Positions 35,777 to 46,019 are shown, numbered from the stretch's first letter. The stretch: DNA of 64,000 nt from Sulfurospirillum oryzae (GCF_025770725.1 NZ_JANZKZ010000001.1:496001-560000); one strand, 5' to 3'. Program-made: numbers and translations. Notes: generated by a model from the letters alone, not told the origin.

Positions 35777-35805
35777 ATTATAGTCAAAAAATACTTTATT
35801 GTCAA
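35777..35805 (-). promoter_or_regulatory. Consensus sigma-70 promoter of tRNA-Asn
   Basis: TTGACA (35800-35805) and TATAAT (35777-35782) on the minus strand, both perfect, with a 17-bp spacer; 20 bp separate the -10 box from the tRNA. Confidence 0.9.
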
Positions 35806-35952
35806 GATGTATTTCAAAAATACACCAAAAAGAGTTTGTACAAACAATTTTTACAAGACCTATAAATCTTACATAGTAATACATATTTATTCAAGAAAAG
35901 GTAAGAAAAAAGGTTGTACGATATGTGTGATATTTGATTTCAGGGAGTTGGT

Positions 35953-36903
35953 ATGCATAGAAAACTTGCTACACTAGCACTTGTCGGAACGTTCAGTCTT
36001 TCTATGTTTGCCGCAGAATTTATTACTATTGGAACAGGTAGTGTAACGGGAACATACTACCCAACAGGTGGATCAATCTGCCAAATGGTGAATAAAAATA
36101 AAAAAGAGACCAATATTCGATGCTCTGTAGAATCCACCGCTGGCTCTATTTATAATGTCAATACAATTAAAGCAGGTGAACTTGACTTTGGCATTGCACA
36201 AAGCGATACTGTTTATCAAGCCTATAGAGGTGAAGGCAAATTTGAGGGAGCTGCTGCGATACCAGAGCTTAAAAGTGTTATAGCAATCTATCCTGAGCTT
36301 TTAGCCCTTGTTGTCAGTCAAAAATCAGACATCAAAAAGATAACTGATCTCAAAGGGAAAAAGATTAATCTTGATTCACCAGGCTCAGGTACACGCTTTA
36401 CAGCAAATATTGTCTTTGATGCTTTTGGCATGAAACTCTCTGCTCTTGCCCCAACGAATGAGCTTAAATCATCTGATGGACCAACGCTGCTACAACACAA
36501 TCAAATAGATGGTTATTTTTTTCTAGCGGGACATCCAACGGCTAACATTAAAGATGCGGCTAACGTTGTTGACATCTCTATTGTTCCTATCGAAGGCCCT
36601 AGCATCGATGCTCTTTTGAAAAAATATCCCTATTACGCAAAAGGCTTTATCTCTAAAACATTTTACAGAGGTGTTCCAAATGATGTTCCAAGTATTGGGG
36701 TGAAAGCTGTTCTTGTAACCAATAGCAAAGTAAAAGAAGAGACCGTCTATCAAGTCACCAAAGCCATTCTTGACAACTTCGAGAAATTCAAAGAACTTCA
36801 TCCAGCCTACAAAACGATTACAAAACAAAGTCTTCTTGAAGGTTTAAGTGCACCCCAACATCCTGGTGCCATTCGAGCTTTTAAAGAAGCAGGACTTTTA
36901 TAA
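35953..36903 (+). CDS. TAXI-family solute-binding protein
   Basis: A 316-aa periplasmic protein with a signal peptide (LATLALVGTFSLSMFAA) and the TAXI pattern: ITIGTGSVTGTYYPTGGSICQMV, the VNTIKAGELDFGIAQSD segment, LDSPGSGTR and GPTLLQHNQIDGYFF. TAXI proteins feed fused TRAP permeases with substrates such as glutamate or 2-oxoglutarate, but no DctQM-like gene is in the neighbourhood. It ends 3 bp before the convergent radical SAM gene. Confidence 0.9.
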   Translation: MHRKLATLALVGTFSLSMFAAEFITIGTGSVTGTYYPTGGSICQMVNKNKKETNIRCSVESTAGSIYNVNTIKAGELDFGIAQSDTVYQAYRGEGKFEGAAAIPELKSVIAIYPELLALVVSQKSDIKKITDLKGKKINLDSPGSGTRFTANIVFDAFGMKLSALAPTNELKSSDGPTLLQHNQIDGYFFLAGHPTANIKDAANVVDISIVPIEGPSIDALLKKYPYYAKGFISKTFYRGVPNDVPSIGVKAVLVTNSKVKEETVYQVTKAILDNFEKFKELHPAYKTITKQSLLEGLSAPQHPGAIRAFKEAGLL

Positions 36904-36906
36904 AAA

Positions 36907-37818
36907 TTAGTGTGTCGTATAAAAATCAACGCCAGCGATATGCTTTACATGTAAAACATTTTCATCGACTAAATGTTGTAGATTTTCAAGGCTTTGCTCA
37001 TCAAAACAGAGCGCTATATCTTCAAAACTCTGTGGTCTGCGTTTAAGAAGTTCAAGTATCTCTTCTTTACTAAAATGGCGCTTTTGTGGAATATAGTTTT
37101 TCTTGTAAGCGATGTTTACATGTAAGCCTTGAAGCAGATTTGCAAGCTCAATCAAACGCTCGATACTCACACCTTTTACATCATACGCAGGTGGGCGATC
37201 GATAGTGCCAACATCAATACGATCGGGGTTGATGTCATGCAAAACGGCGCTTAATGCTTGAAACTCTTCTTCGGTGTCATTTAATCCTTCGACCACCAAA
37301 ATTTCAATCACAAGTTCTTTTGAGTAACGCTTTCTAAAACGTTTCATCCCTTCAATAATCTCAGCTATCTCAATGCCTTTATGAGCACGATCGAGCTTTT
37401 TAAAACATTTAGGACTAACACAATCTAAAGAGAGTTTGACGATATCCAGTTTTGAGAGAATCTCTTGGATGGCTGGATCGGAAATGGTCGCACCATTAGA
37501 AAGAATAAGAAGTTTATGCTCTTTTTTTATTTTGAGTATACCCTCAACTAAGGCACCCAGTTCTGGGTAAAGAGTAGGCTCACCATTGGCAGTAAGTGTA
37601 ATGACATCAATATTTTGATGCTTATGCAATGCTTCGCCAAGTGCCTCTAAAATTTCTTGAGTTGAAGGTGCCTCTTTGGCTTTATCGACTGTTTTAGCGC
37701 CTTTGAGTTCGCAGTAAAGGCAGTCAAAATTACATTGCTTGGACAAGGGACTAAGGTCGATGCCAAGAGATTGCCCAAAACGTCTAGACGTAATAGGTCC
37801 AAAAACAATGTTACTCAT
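36907..37818 (-). CDS. Radical SAM protein (COG0731-type)
   Basis: A 303-aa enzyme with the radical SAM cluster motif CNFDCLYC (Cys29, Cys33, Cys36) and the GGE-like TANGEPTLYPEL. The family (COG0731) resembles wybutosine synthesis proteins, but bacterial members have no assigned reaction. The C-terminal 80 residues look like a winged helix (FSKEEILELLKRRPQSFEDIALCF). Two palindrome words encode LHV near residues 232 and 288; a third (37830-37839) supplies AAAGGA as ribosome site before the ATG. Confidence 0.88.
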   Translation of the reverse strand: MSNIVFGPITSRRFGQSLGIDLSPLSKQCNFDCLYCELKGAKTVDKAKEAPSTQEILEALGEALHKHQNIDVITLTANGEPTLYPELGALVEGILKIKKEHKLLILSNGATISDPAIQEILSKLDIVKLSLDCVSPKCFKKLDRAHKGIEIAEIIEGMKRFRKRYSKELVIEILVVEGLNDTEEEFQALSAVLHDINPDRIDVGTIDRPPAYDVKGVSIERLIELANLLQGLHVNIAYKKNYIPQKRHFSKEEILELLKRRPQSFEDIALCFDEQSLENLQHLVDENVLHVKHIAGVDFYTTH

Positions 37819-37843
37819 GGCAAAGTCCTTTACATGTAAAGAA

Positions 37844-37868
37844 GTTTGCCCTTAAAATAAGGGCAAAC
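37844..37868 (-). terminator. hemE terminator
   Basis: GTTTGCCCTTA (37844-37854) and TAAGGGCAAAC (37858-37868) form an 11-bp perfect stem with a 3-base loop, 2 bp past the hemE stop, then TTCTTT on the minus strand. Confidence 0.75.
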
Positions 37869-37870
37869 CG

Positions 37871-38893
37871 TTAGATTTTCGTGCGAGTTTGTACTTGTTT
37901 GATGAAGTATTTAGCGTGTTCAACGGGAATATCTGGCAAAATACCATGCCCTAAGTTAAAGATATGTCTCTCATTTTTCATAACATTGATAATATGATCA
38001 ATTCCCTCATCAATCGCCTCTTTGCTGTAAAGGCGCGTTGGCTCCATGTTGCCTTGAAGAACATACTTACCTCCCAATTTTGCTTTTGCGAGCTCAATCG
38101 GCGTTGACCAATCCACACCAAAAACATCAAATTCACCATCGATTTTATCCAAATAACCACTAATTCCTTTTGGGAATAAAATAATAGGAACATGCGGGTA
38201 TTTTAATTTCAAATACGCGCTAATCTCTTTCATATACGACCAGCTAAATTCAAAATAAGCACTCTCTTCAAGTGCTGCTGCCCATGAGTCAAAAATCATC
38301 ACGACATTGGTACCACTTTGAATTTGACGCTCCATATAACCTTTTAGCACTTCCGTTACTTTTTTCAAAAGGGCGTGCATAAATTGAGGATTAGAGTAAA
38401 TCAATTTTTTGACAAGTGCATACGTCTTAGTGCCTTGACCTTCAATCATATAAGTCGCAAGTGTCCAAGGAGCCCCGCAAAAGCCAATAAGCGCTTTATC
38501 GGCAGCCAAACGACCTCGGATCAGTCGAATTGTCTCATAGACATACTCCAACCCATCAATGGCTTTTTGCACATCAAGTTTGTCAAGGTCTGCTTGGTTT
38601 TTAATAGGGTGTGAAAAAACGGGACCTTCGCCTTTTAAAAACTGAAGCTCCATTCCCATTTCAAGAGGCACAACCAAAATATCGCTAAATAAAATAGCCG
38701 CATCCACCCCTAAAATATCAACCGGTTGCAGGGTAACTGCACACGCTTTTTCAGGGTCTTTGCAAAGAGATAAAAAATCTCCCGCTTGAGCTCTGACTTC
38801 CATATACTCAGGCAAATAACGTCCGGCTTGACGCATCATCCATACAGGCGTATAGGGGGTTTTCTTACCGAAACACGCATCCACAAAAATCAT
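37871..38893 (-). CDS. hemE: Uroporphyrinogen decarboxylase
   Basis: HemE (340 aa) decarboxylates uroporphyrinogen III in haem synthesis. The N-terminus carries [16 protein letters not shown] and the substrate loop [12 protein letters not shown] and [16 protein letters not shown] are complete; [14 protein letters not shown] near the end is the C-terminal signature. ATG overlaps the yqhA stop by one base (TAATG). Confidence 0.97.
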   Translation of the reverse strand: MIFVDACFGKKTPYTPVWMMRQAGRYLPEYMEVRAQAGDFLSLCKDPEKACAVTLQPVDILGVDAAILFSDILVVPLEMGMELQFLKGEGPVFSHPIKNQADLDKLDVQKAIDGLEYVYETIRLIRGRLAADKALIGFCGAPWTLATYMIEGQGTKTYALVKKLIYSNPQFMHALLKKVTEVLKGYMERQIQSGTNVVMIFDSWAAALEESAYFEFSWSYMKEISAYLKLKYPHVPIILFPKGISGYLDKIDGEFDVFGVDWSTPIELAKAKLGGKYVLQGNMEPTRLYSKEAIDEGIDHIINVMKNERHIFNLGHGILPDIPVEHAKYFIKQVQTRTKI

Positions 38894-39402
38894 TAGTGTT
38901 TTCCCTCTTTATGTAAAAAATAAAGCCCTAGAGAGAGTGCTAAAATAGAAAATGAAAGATAGAGCATCTCTAAAGCACCCTTGTATTCAGCGTGAAGTAC
39001 CCGTTGAAAAAAGCTAACAACAAGTACCATCACGATCACTTTACCAATTTTATCTTTGAGTTCGTCAAGTGAGCTCACATATAAAATCTTATCGCCACCA
39101 GAATCTTTGGCAACATCAATTTCTGAGATAAAAAGCTCATAAATACCAAAACCAAAGATCAGTAAAACAACCGCAATCAAGTAGAGATCAATAGCCCCAA
39201 TAATTTCAGCAACAATATCCTCATGAAAATTTTCAGGATGGATACCTGCAAAAAAGTACTGATACGTCGTTACGAGCACATGGTACAAATCAGCACTTGC
39301 AACAAAGAAGAGTGCAAATGCTGCTAAAATACTAAAAATAACGGCCGTAAGTGTAATAAACCTACTTGACCATAGGGTTGATTCAAACAATTTTTCAAGC
39401 AT
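38893..39402 (-). CDS. yqhA: YqhA-like membrane protein (UPF0114)
   Basis: A 169-aa integral membrane protein with four hydrophobic helices and the UPF0114 core [22 protein letters not shown] and [21 protein letters not shown]. The function of this family is unknown. It is one-base overlapped with both asd upstream and hemE downstream (TAATG on each side), so asd-yqhA-hemE is one operon. Confidence 0.88.
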   Translation of the reverse strand: MLEKLFESTLWSSRFITLTAVIFSILAAFALFFVASADLYHVLVTTYQYFFAGIHPENFHEDIVAEIIGAIDLYLIAVVLLIFGFGIYELFISEIDVAKDSGGDKILYVSSLDELKDKIGKVIVMVLVVSFFQRVLHAEYKGALEMLYLSFSILALSLGLYFLHKEGKH

Positions 39403-40430
39403 TACGCTTCTTCTCTTTTAATCCATTTTTGTGCAATCCTAACAGCATTTGTTGCCGCTCCTACACGAATTTGATCCGCCACACACCACAAATGAAGTAC
39501 GTTATCGCGGTTGATATCTTTACGAATTCTTCCCACATAAGTTTCATTGGTATCAGTTGAGATAATTGGCATTGGGTACTCTTTTTTCGCTGGATTATCG
39601 ATAACCACAACATTCTCAGCATTTTTAAGTGCTTCAATCGCTTTGTCTAAATTGACATCTTTTTCAAAATGAATAGTAATGGCTTCAGAGTGACTTCTCA
39701 TGACAGGCACACGAACACATGTTGCGCTGATTTCCATTTTTTTACCCAAGATTTTTTGAGTCTCATTGACCATTTTCATCTCTTCTTTGGTGTACGCATT
39801 GTCCATAAATACGTCAATATGAGGAATAACATTAAGCGCAATTTGATGTGCGAACGTTTTAGGCTCACATTGATCAAGTTTGAATGCAAAAAAATCTTGC
39901 ATTTGATTGACGAGTTCTTCCATACCACTTTTTCCAGCACCGCTGACCGCTTGGTAAGTTGCAACATCGACACGTGTAATGTTAAACAGATCATCAAGTG
40001 GTTTTAACACTTGCACCATTTGAATGGTTGAGCAGTTTGGATTAGCGATAATGCCTCTGTTTTGCCATTGGTCAATATCCGCAGGATTACACTCAGGAAC
40101 AACCAAAGGAACATCGGGGTCCATTCTAAAATGGCTTGTATTGTCAATGACGACTGCACCAGCTTCTGCTGCAAATGGAGCATAGTGTGCTGAGATGTCA
40201 CCACCTGCGCTAAAAAATGCAATCTCGACATCATTCTCCTCAAAAGATTTTTCAGTAAGCTCAAGCACTTTATAGGCTTTACCTTTGAACTCAACTTCAA
40301 GTCCTGCACTTTTGCTACTTGCTAATGGAACAAGATTATTGACAGGAAAGTCAACCTCTTCTAAAACTCTACACAGCTCTTCGCCAACCGCACCAGTAGC
40401 TCCAACGATTGCTACATTGTACTTTTTCAT
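39402..40430 (-). CDS. asd: Aspartate-semialdehyde dehydrogenase
   Basis: A 342-aa NADP enzyme that makes aspartate semialdehyde for lysine, threonine, methionine and diaminopimelate. GATGAVGEEL near residue 10 binds NADP and catalytic Cys133 sits in NPNCSTIQMV; the His in the C-terminal SHSEA motif is present. In C. jejuni asd likewise follows flgR. Confidence 0.97.
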   Translation of the reverse strand: MKKYNVAIVGATGAVGEELCRVLEEVDFPVNNLVPLASSKSAGLEVEFKGKAYKVLELTEKSFEENDVEIAFFSAGGDISAHYAPFAAEAGAVVIDNTSHFRMDPDVPLVVPECNPADIDQWQNRGIIANPNCSTIQMVQVLKPLDDLFNITRVDVATYQAVSGAGKSGMEELVNQMQDFFAFKLDQCEPKTFAHQIALNVIPHIDVFMDNAYTKEEMKMVNETQKILGKKMEISATCVRVPVMRSHSEAITIHFEKDVNLDKAIEALKNAENVVVIDNPAKKEYPMPIISTDTNETYVGRIRKDINRDNVLHLWCVADQIRVGAATNAVRIAQKWIKREEA

Positions 40431-40518
40431 TTCTCTTACCTTATTTTTTATGTGAGACTTTTTTAATAACCCAATAGAGTTGGTATTAAGTTATCAAAAA
40501 AGTCTATTTGTCTGTTTA

Positions 40519-41682
40519 CTACGAACTAAACCAATTACGACTCTCTAAGAAAAGATCTTCTTTACTGATCGCTTCGGTATCACTCAAGATCACTGCACGC
40601 TCGACGACAGAGATCAACTCTCTAATATTTCCAGGCCATCGATAGGTCATTAAAGATTCGATTGCCTCTTCTGAAAAATAACGCTTTTGCAAACCATATT
40701 TCTTCGTCACACGCTCTAAAATCACCTCGCAAATAGGTAAAATTTCCTCTTTACGTTGTCGAAGCGGTGCTATTTCAATAGGAATCGTATTGAGCCTATA
40801 GTAAAGGTCTTCTCTAAAATGACCTTCCTTGATGCTTTTTTTAATATCGGCATTCGTTGCAGAAACAATACGCACATCAATTGTTAACTCTTTTGTTCCA
40901 CCTACTCGAACCATGACACGTTCTTGAATCACCCTTAAAAGCTTTGCTTGAAGTGTCATTGGCATTTCACCAATTTCATCTAAGAAAAGTGTTCCACCAT
41001 TGGCAACTTCAAAATAACCTTTTTTCTCCGCAATCGCATCGGTAAATGCACCTTTTTCATAGCCAAAAAGCTCGCTTTCCAAAAGGTTTTCAGGAATTGC
41101 TGCCATATTGATCGCTACAAAAGGATTTTTAGCGCGTGGGGAATTTTTATGCACGTAATTGGCAAAAAGCTCTTTTCCCACACCACTTTCACCTAAAAGA
41201 AGCACACTTACATCTGTTTTTGCCGCTTTTCTTGCAATCGTTAGTGCTTTTTCAAGCTCAGGAGAAGTAGCGATAAAATCGCCATTTTCCTCTTTAGTGC
41301 TATCGATCTTTTCAAAACTCTCTTTTACTTTAGTACGAATTTTATCGTGTCGCTTGATCGCTTCAACGAGTGTTTCGATTTCAAAAGGTTTGGTTAAAAA
41401 ATCTTTCACACCCAATCGAACAGACTCAATGGCACGGCTTAGTGTCGCGTTACCCGTAATCACGATAATATCATACTGACCATCAAGCTTTTTAATAAAT
41501 TCAATGCCATCCATTCCAGGCATATTAATGTCTGTCACAATCAAATCAACACTGGAATCAATCTTTTTAAGTGCATCCAATGCGCTTTTGTAGGTAGAAA
41601 TTTTAAATTCTTCATACTCCCCAAGTGCTATCTCTAGGGATTTTCTCATATTTATATCATCTTCTACAATTGCGACATGCAT
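40519..41682 (-). CDS. flgR: Sigma-54-dependent flagellar response regulator FlgR
   Basis: An NtrC-type activator (387 aa): receiver domain with phospho-acceptor Asp51, then AAA+ domain with Walker A GESGVGKE (164-171) and the sigma-54 contact loop GAFTDA (211-216). It stops soon after the AAA+ domain (FLESRNWFSS), so the Fis-type DNA-binding domain is absent, as in H. pylori FlgR. Adjacent flgQ, flgP and gyrA match the C. jejuni order. It should activate sigma-54 promoters of rod and hook genes with the FlgS kinase, which is not in the window. Confidence 0.9.
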   Translation of the reverse strand: MHVAIVEDDINMRKSLEIALGEYEEFKISTYKSALDALKKIDSSVDLIVTDINMPGMDGIEFIKKLDGQYDIIVITGNATLSRAIESVRLGVKDFLTKPFEIETLVEAIKRHDKIRTKVKESFEKIDSTKEENGDFIATSPELEKALTIARKAAKTDVSVLLLGESGVGKELFANYVHKNSPRAKNPFVAINMAAIPENLLESELFGYEKGAFTDAIAEKKGYFEVANGGTLFLDEIGEMPMTLQAKLLRVIQERVMVRVGGTKELTIDVRIVSATNADIKKSIKEGHFREDLYYRLNTIPIEIAPLRQRKEEILPICEVILERVTKKYGLQKRYFSEEAIESLMTYRWPGNIRELISVVERAVILSDTEAISKEDLFLESRNWFSS

Positions 41683-41709
41683 TTTTAATTAATCCTGCCA
41701 AAAAGAGTT

Positions 41710-42102
41710 TTACCTAATGGCATTTATGGTAGCAAATTCATCTTTAAAGTCTACTGTAAAGCGCACCGGCTCAATGACTAACTCTATTCTATCATTGCTA
41801 TGTCTTAAATATTGGTCGTCCCATGAACGAAGACGCGTTGAGAGTGGGTAAAAGCAAGGAAGAATTTTATCGAAATGCTTTCGCAAGAAAGCTTCTTTAG
41901 AAAGATTGGTACTGTTTTGTAGGGGAAGTTCACATAAAACTTGCTTCTTGCCTTCATAAGGAATCATGGCAAGAGCAATGTTTTTTTCTTCATGAATCAC
42001 AACACTATTTACAGTGACAATTTTGTATGAAAACCAAAAAAGATCACTGCAAAAAAGTGTTTGCGATAGTCCAAAAATTAATAGGAAAAGAGTTCGTGCC
42101 AC
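41710..42102 (-). CDS. flgQ: FlgQ-like flagellar protein
   Basis: A 130-aa protein with a signal peptide (LFLLIFGLSQTLFC). I call it FlgQ from its position between flgP and flgR, exactly as in C. jejuni, where FlgP/FlgQ are needed for the motility-supporting basal disk. The sequence alone gives little; the start overlaps the end of flgP by 25 bp, implying coupling. Confidence 0.65.
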   Translation of the reverse strand: MARTLFLLIFGLSQTLFCSDLFWFSYKIVTVNSVVIHEEKNIALAMIPYEGKKQVLCELPLQNSTNLSKEAFLRKHFDKILPCFYPLSTRLRSWDDQYLRHSNDRIELVIEPVRFTVDFKDEFATINAIR

Positions 42103-42518
42103 CTACGTGCGCTCATTGTAATTTCCATTCTAACACTGTATAACCCGTCTTTAAAAGTTGCGTCTGTTATAGCAGCATCTTTAATAAGAGCATTGACTTG
42201 TGCAGTAACACGAGAATCTTTCAACATAGCATCTTTAACGGTTTCTGTTGAATTAATTTTCACACCATAAAGTTTTTCACCAAGCTGACGGTAACCATCT
42301 GTAATTGCGGCACGTTTTGCAAGAGCAACTGCTTGCGCAGGAGACACTGTATGCAAAGGAGCAATACCTTCACCGTAAACAACAAATGATTTTTCATTGC
42401 TGAAATCATATGCTGCAGCTTTTGGATCTTTAGGCGGTTCATCCTTTTTCGCAGAACAACCCGAAACAATAAGCAACAACCCTATGCTTGCCAAAAGTGT
42501 TACAAACCATCTATTCAT
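42078..42518 (-). CDS. flgP: FlgP-like lipoprotein (LPP20 family)
   Basis: A 146-aa lipoprotein: hydrophobic signal and lipobox LIVSGC with Cys21, then an LPP20-type domain (AQAVALAKRAAITDGYRQLGEKLYGVKI). FlgP forms the outer-membrane basal disk around the flagellar motor in Campylobacter. A sigma-54 promoter motif lies upstream and flgQ is coupled downstream. Confidence 0.85.
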   Translation of the reverse strand: MNRWFVTLLASIGLLLIVSGCSAKKDEPPKDPKAAAYDFSNEKSFVVYGEGIAPLHTVSPAQAVALAKRAAITDGYRQLGEKLYGVKINSTETVKDAMLKDSRVTAQVNALIKDAAITDATFKDGLYSVRMEITMSARRWHELFSY

Positions 42519-42548
42519 AGCTACACCTTTAATATTTTTTTATCTTTA

Positions 42549-42565
42549 AGCAACTACCATTCCAA
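42549..42565 (-). promoter_or_regulatory. Candidate sigma-54 promoter of flgPQ
   Basis: On the minus strand TTGGAATGGTAGTTGCT carries the invariant GG and GC exactly 10 bases apart, 31 bp before the flgP start and directly after the gyrA stop. The sigma-54 activator FlgR is encoded two genes further on. Confidence 0.6.
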
Positions 42566-45097
42566 TTATTCATCACTCGGTGCATCATCTGGGATAATCA
42601 AACTACCCTCAGTTGAGCTTTCATCATCTTCCAAACCTTCGCCATCAAGTTCATCGATCTCCTCTTTCGGACAACGAGCAAGACTTTGAACAACATCTTT
42701 ACCATCAACAGAAACTACTTTAACACCACTGGTATTACGTCCGGCTTTTCGGATTGTCTCCATATCGACACGAATCATTTTACCGCTACTGGTCAGCGCC
42801 ATAAGGTCTTTATCTTCATCAACAATGACAACACCAACTAGATCGGCAGTTTTTGGTGTAAGTTTCATAGCAATGACACCTTTACCACCACGATTTTGCA
42901 ATCTGTACTCTTCAGCGGTTGTGCGTTTTCCAATACCTTTTTCAGTCACAGTCAACAACTCTTCTTGATCATGATAGATAACAGCTGCACCTACAACACG
43001 GTCATTCTCTTCTTTAAAGCGAATACCTGTAACACCACGTGCTGTTCTGCCGATCTCTCTTGCATCACCTACTTCAAAACGAATACACATACCTTTTTTC
43101 GTTACAATGAAAAGGTTTTTAGTATCGTGTGTGACAACTTTAGCGGTTACCAATTCATCATCATCATCTAATGTAATCGCTCTAACACCAACTGAGCGGA
43201 TATTTTTAAATTCGCTGAGATTTGTACGTTTAATGACACCATTTTTCGTAAAGAATGCCAATGATTTTGTCTCATCAAAGTCTGTTGTTGGAATGATTGC
43301 CATAATTTTCTCATCCGCTTGTAGCTGAATGAGGTTGACAACAGCTTTACCCTTAGCGGTTCTACTTCCTTCTGGAATTCTATACACTTTGAGCCAGTAG
43401 AGTTGTCCGCGATCAGTCACAAACATCAACGTATCGTGTGTATCGGAGACAAAGAAGCTCTCAATAAAGTCATCATCGTATGTGGTTACGGCAATTTTGC
43501 CTTTGCCACCACGTTTTTGTTTTTCATACTGTTTGAGTGGTACACGTTTAATGTAGCCTCTGTGAGTAATGGTCACAACCATTGACTCATTCGCAATCAA
43601 ATCTTCCACATCAATGTCATCGTAATCATCAACAATTTCAGTAATACGTTTTGATTTGAATTTATCTTTAATCTCGAGCAATTCTTCTTTAATGAGAGCA
43701 TTTAAAAGTGCTTCACTACGTAAGATGTCACTAAGACGTTGAATCTCTAGAAGTAACTCTGCAAGCTCATTCTCAATCTTATCTCTCTCAAGTCCTGTAA
43801 GACGTTGGAGTCTCATATCTAGGATTGCGCCTGCTTGAACTTCACTCAGGTTAAATCGTTCGATCAAACCATCTTTGGCACTTTTTGTATCAGCACTGCC
43901 TTTGATAAGAGCGATGATTTCATCAATATTATCAAGTGCAATTTTTAAACCCTCTAAAATGTGGGCTTTGGCTTTGGCTTTTTCAAGTTCAAAAATAGTA
44001 CGGCGAATAATAACCGTTTTACGGTGACGTAAGAAAAGTTTTAAAAGCTCAATCAGTGTAAATACTTTTGGCTCTTTATTATGAATAGCAAGTAAGATAA
44101 CACCAAATGTTACTTCAAGATTGGTCGATTTGTAAAGGTTATTAAGAACAATCTCGCTCATCGCTTCACGTTTAAGCTCGATGACAAGACGAATACCATC
44201 TCTATCACTCTCATCTCTGATTTCGCTAATACCTTCGATCATCTTCTCTTTAACAAGTGCCACGATCTGCTCAATCAGACGAACTTTGTTTACTTGGTAG
44301 GGAAGTTCATCAATAACGATGATGTCTTTATTACCTTTTTTCTCAATATGCACTTTTGCACGTACTTTAACACGACCACGTCCTGTTTTATACGCCTCTA
44401 AAATACCTTTTTTACCAAAAATAATGCCGCTTGTTGGGAAGTCTGGACCTTTAATAAACTCCATTACCTCATCCAGTGTTGCTTCTGGGTTTTCAATCAA
44501 AAGGAGCAATGCATCCAAAAGCTCATCTAAGCAGTGTGGAGGAATGTTTGTTGCCATACCAACCGCAATACCACTTGATCCGTTAAGTAACAAGTTTGGT
44601 ACACGGCTTGGCAGTACGTCTGGTTCAATCATACTATCATCGTAGTTGGGTACAAAATCAACAGTGTCTTTATCAAGGTCACGCAAAAGCTCTTCCGCCA
44701 ATGGTGTCATACGAGCTTCCGTATAACGCATCGCAGCCGCGTTGTCACCGTCGATTGAACCGAAGTTTCCTTGTCCATCAACCATCGGAATACGCATTGA
44801 GAACGGCTGTGCCATACGAACAAGTGCGTCATAAACCGCAGTGTCACCATGAGGGTGGTACTTACCGATAACATCACCGACGATACGTGCCGATTTCTTG
44901 TACGGACTGCGTGAAGAGATCGCAAGATCGTTCATCGCATATAAAATTCTTCTGTGTACGGGCTTTAGTCCATCTCGTGCATCGGGAAGCGCACGCCCGA
45001 TGATAACGCTCATCGAATAATCAAGATAACTGGTCTTTATCGACTCTTCAATACTGATCGTCTTGATGTCTTGGTTCGAATCAAAAATATTATCCAT
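42566..45097 (-). CDS. gyrA: DNA gyrase subunit A
   Basis: GyrA (843 aa), the breakage-reunion subunit of gyrase. The catalytic tyrosine lies in [11 protein letters not shown], and the quinolone-resistance region reads [12 protein letters not shown], with Thr and Asp as in susceptible Campylobacter. The C-terminal beta-pinwheel has the gyrase box-like GGKG and QKRGGKGK repeats and an acidic tail. A consensus promoter lies upstream. Confidence 0.98.
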   Translation of the reverse strand: MDNIFDSNQDIKTISIEESIKTSYLDYSMSVIIGRALPDARDGLKPVHRRILYAMNDLAISSRSPYKKSARIVGDVIGKYHPHGDTAVYDALVRMAQPFSMRIPMVDGQGNFGSIDGDNAAAMRYTEARMTPLAEELLRDLDKDTVDFVPNYDDSMIEPDVLPSRVPNLLLNGSSGIAVGMATNIPPHCLDELLDALLLLIENPEATLDEVMEFIKGPDFPTSGIIFGKKGILEAYKTGRGRVKVRAKVHIEKKGNKDIIVIDELPYQVNKVRLIEQIVALVKEKMIEGISEIRDESDRDGIRLVIELKREAMSEIVLNNLYKSTNLEVTFGVILLAIHNKEPKVFTLIELLKLFLRHRKTVIIRRTIFELEKAKAKAHILEGLKIALDNIDEIIALIKGSADTKSAKDGLIERFNLSEVQAGAILDMRLQRLTGLERDKIENELAELLLEIQRLSDILRSEALLNALIKEELLEIKDKFKSKRITEIVDDYDDIDVEDLIANESMVVTITHRGYIKRVPLKQYEKQKRGGKGKIAVTTYDDDFIESFFVSDTHDTLMFVTDRGQLYWLKVYRIPEGSRTAKGKAVVNLIQLQADEKIMAIIPTTDFDETKSLAFFTKNGVIKRTNLSEFKNIRSVGVRAITLDDDDELVTAKVVTHDTKNLFIVTKKGMCIRFEVGDAREIGRTARGVTGIRFKEENDRVVGAAVIYHDQEELLTVTEKGIGKRTTAEEYRLQNRGGKGVIAMKLTPKTADLVGVVIVDEDKDLMALTSSGKMIRVDMETIRKAGRNTSGVKVVSVDGKDVVQSLARCPKEEIDELDGEGLEDDESSTEGSLIIPDDAPSDE

Positions 45098-45126
45098 TCA
45101 TTAACCTTGCAATGTAAAATTGTTTG

Positions 45127-45155
45127 ATTGTACTTTACTTTTCCTTTGGTTTCAA
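45127..45155 (-). promoter_or_regulatory. gyrA promoter
   Basis: TTGAAA (45150-45155) and TACAAT (45127-45132) on the minus strand with a 17-bp spacer. The left end of the transposon begins one base beyond the -35 box. Confidence 0.75.
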
Positions 45156-45156
45156 T

Positions 45157-46004
45157 AGGGGTCAGGGCTAAACTTTTAACTTTTGAGTATTTTGCTTACT
45201 CCTGCAACGCTTAGAGAGAGATTTCTAGCAACATCACTTTTACTATACCCATCTTCATAGGCTTTTTTTATTGCTTCATTTCTTTGCGGTTTATTCTTTA
45301 CATGTAAGAAATAATTGGCTAACTCTTTTTTGTGTAAAGGCAGGGTTTGTCCCTCTTCTTGCTTATACTTTGTTTTATGAAATGCGTCTATATTTAAACG
45401 CTCAGAGTCACTTAGAGGAATGCTCAAAAGTTCAAATAGCTCTTTAGTATTGTAATCTCGTAAAACAAATGAGTTCTGCAAAAAAGGTGGCACGGCATCT
45501 TTGAGCATGCTATACGTTGCGCAGTACATGTACTCACCGATGACTTTCGTCATTTTAGCTTTGAGCGGATTCGATTCAATGTATTTAAAAAGTGTAAAAA
45601 GATATTTGTTGTCCAAGACATACCATGACTTGAAGCGGTCTTGCCACAAATGACCTACACGGTCATGCCGTTTATTGAAATAACTTGCATACTGCGCGTT
45701 GAGCTGGCGCATACCTGAAGAGAGATTTTCACGCGAGTTTTGCACTAAAATATGATAATGGTTATCCATCAAACAAAACGCATGAATATTGAACTTATGC
45801 TCTTTAGCAGTACTTGCCATCAATTCTATAAACTTTACTTTGTCTTTTTCATCTATAAAAACATTGCTTTTGGCAACGCCCCTGTTGTAGACATGATGGT
45901 ACCCTAAGCTTTCAATGCGCAATCGTCGTGGCATAAATACCCTCTTTTTTTGCTAGAATTATAACGCAGAATGTTAAAAAGTTAAAAGTTTAGCCCTGAC
46001 CCCT
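45157..46004. mobile_element. RAYT transposon with 28-bp terminal inverted repeats
   Basis: Bases 45157-45184 and 45977-46004 are perfect inverted copies (outer ends AGGGGTCAGGGC and GCCCTGACCCCT), enclosing one transposase gene in an 848-bp unit. A third copy of the repeat is at 5355-5386. No target duplication is evident. IS200/IS605 relatives normally lack inverted ends; REP-associated transposases are flanked by REP pairs, which this resembles. It sits between the gyrA promoter and the next gene's ribosome site. Confidence 0.85.
45176..45934 (-). CDS. REP-associated tyrosine transposase (Y1_Tnp family)
   Basis: A 252-aa single-strand transposase. The HUH motif is HYH at residues 59-61 in LMDNHYHILVQN; the nucleophile is probably Tyr82 or Tyr85 in NAQYASYFNKRH, followed by the RAYT signature GHLWQDRFKS and YIESNPLKAKM. 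The C-terminal 40 residues form a helix-turn-helix-like end (YSKSDVARNLSLSVAGVSKIL). The stop codon lies inside the left terminal repeat. A palindrome copy falls within the gene (45298-45307). Confidence 0.92.
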   Translation of the reverse strand: MPRRLRIESLGYHHVYNRGVAKSNVFIDEKDKVKFIELMASTAKEHKFNIHAFCLMDNHYHILVQNSRENLSSGMRQLNAQYASYFNKRHDRVGHLWQDRFKSWYVLDNKYLFTLFKYIESNPLKAKMTKVIGEYMYCATYSMLKDAVPPFLQNSFVLRDYNTKELFELLSIPLSDSERLNIDAFHKTKYKQEEGQTLPLHKKELANYFLHVKNKPQRNEAIKKAYEDGYSKSDVARNLSLSVAGVSKILKS

Positions 46005-46019
46005 TTTAAAGGAATTTTT

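Noticed and set aside
44319-44645. Long frames opposite gyrA and other conserved genes
   Set aside because: They are antisense shadows of well-identified genes without ribosome sites or family resemblance.
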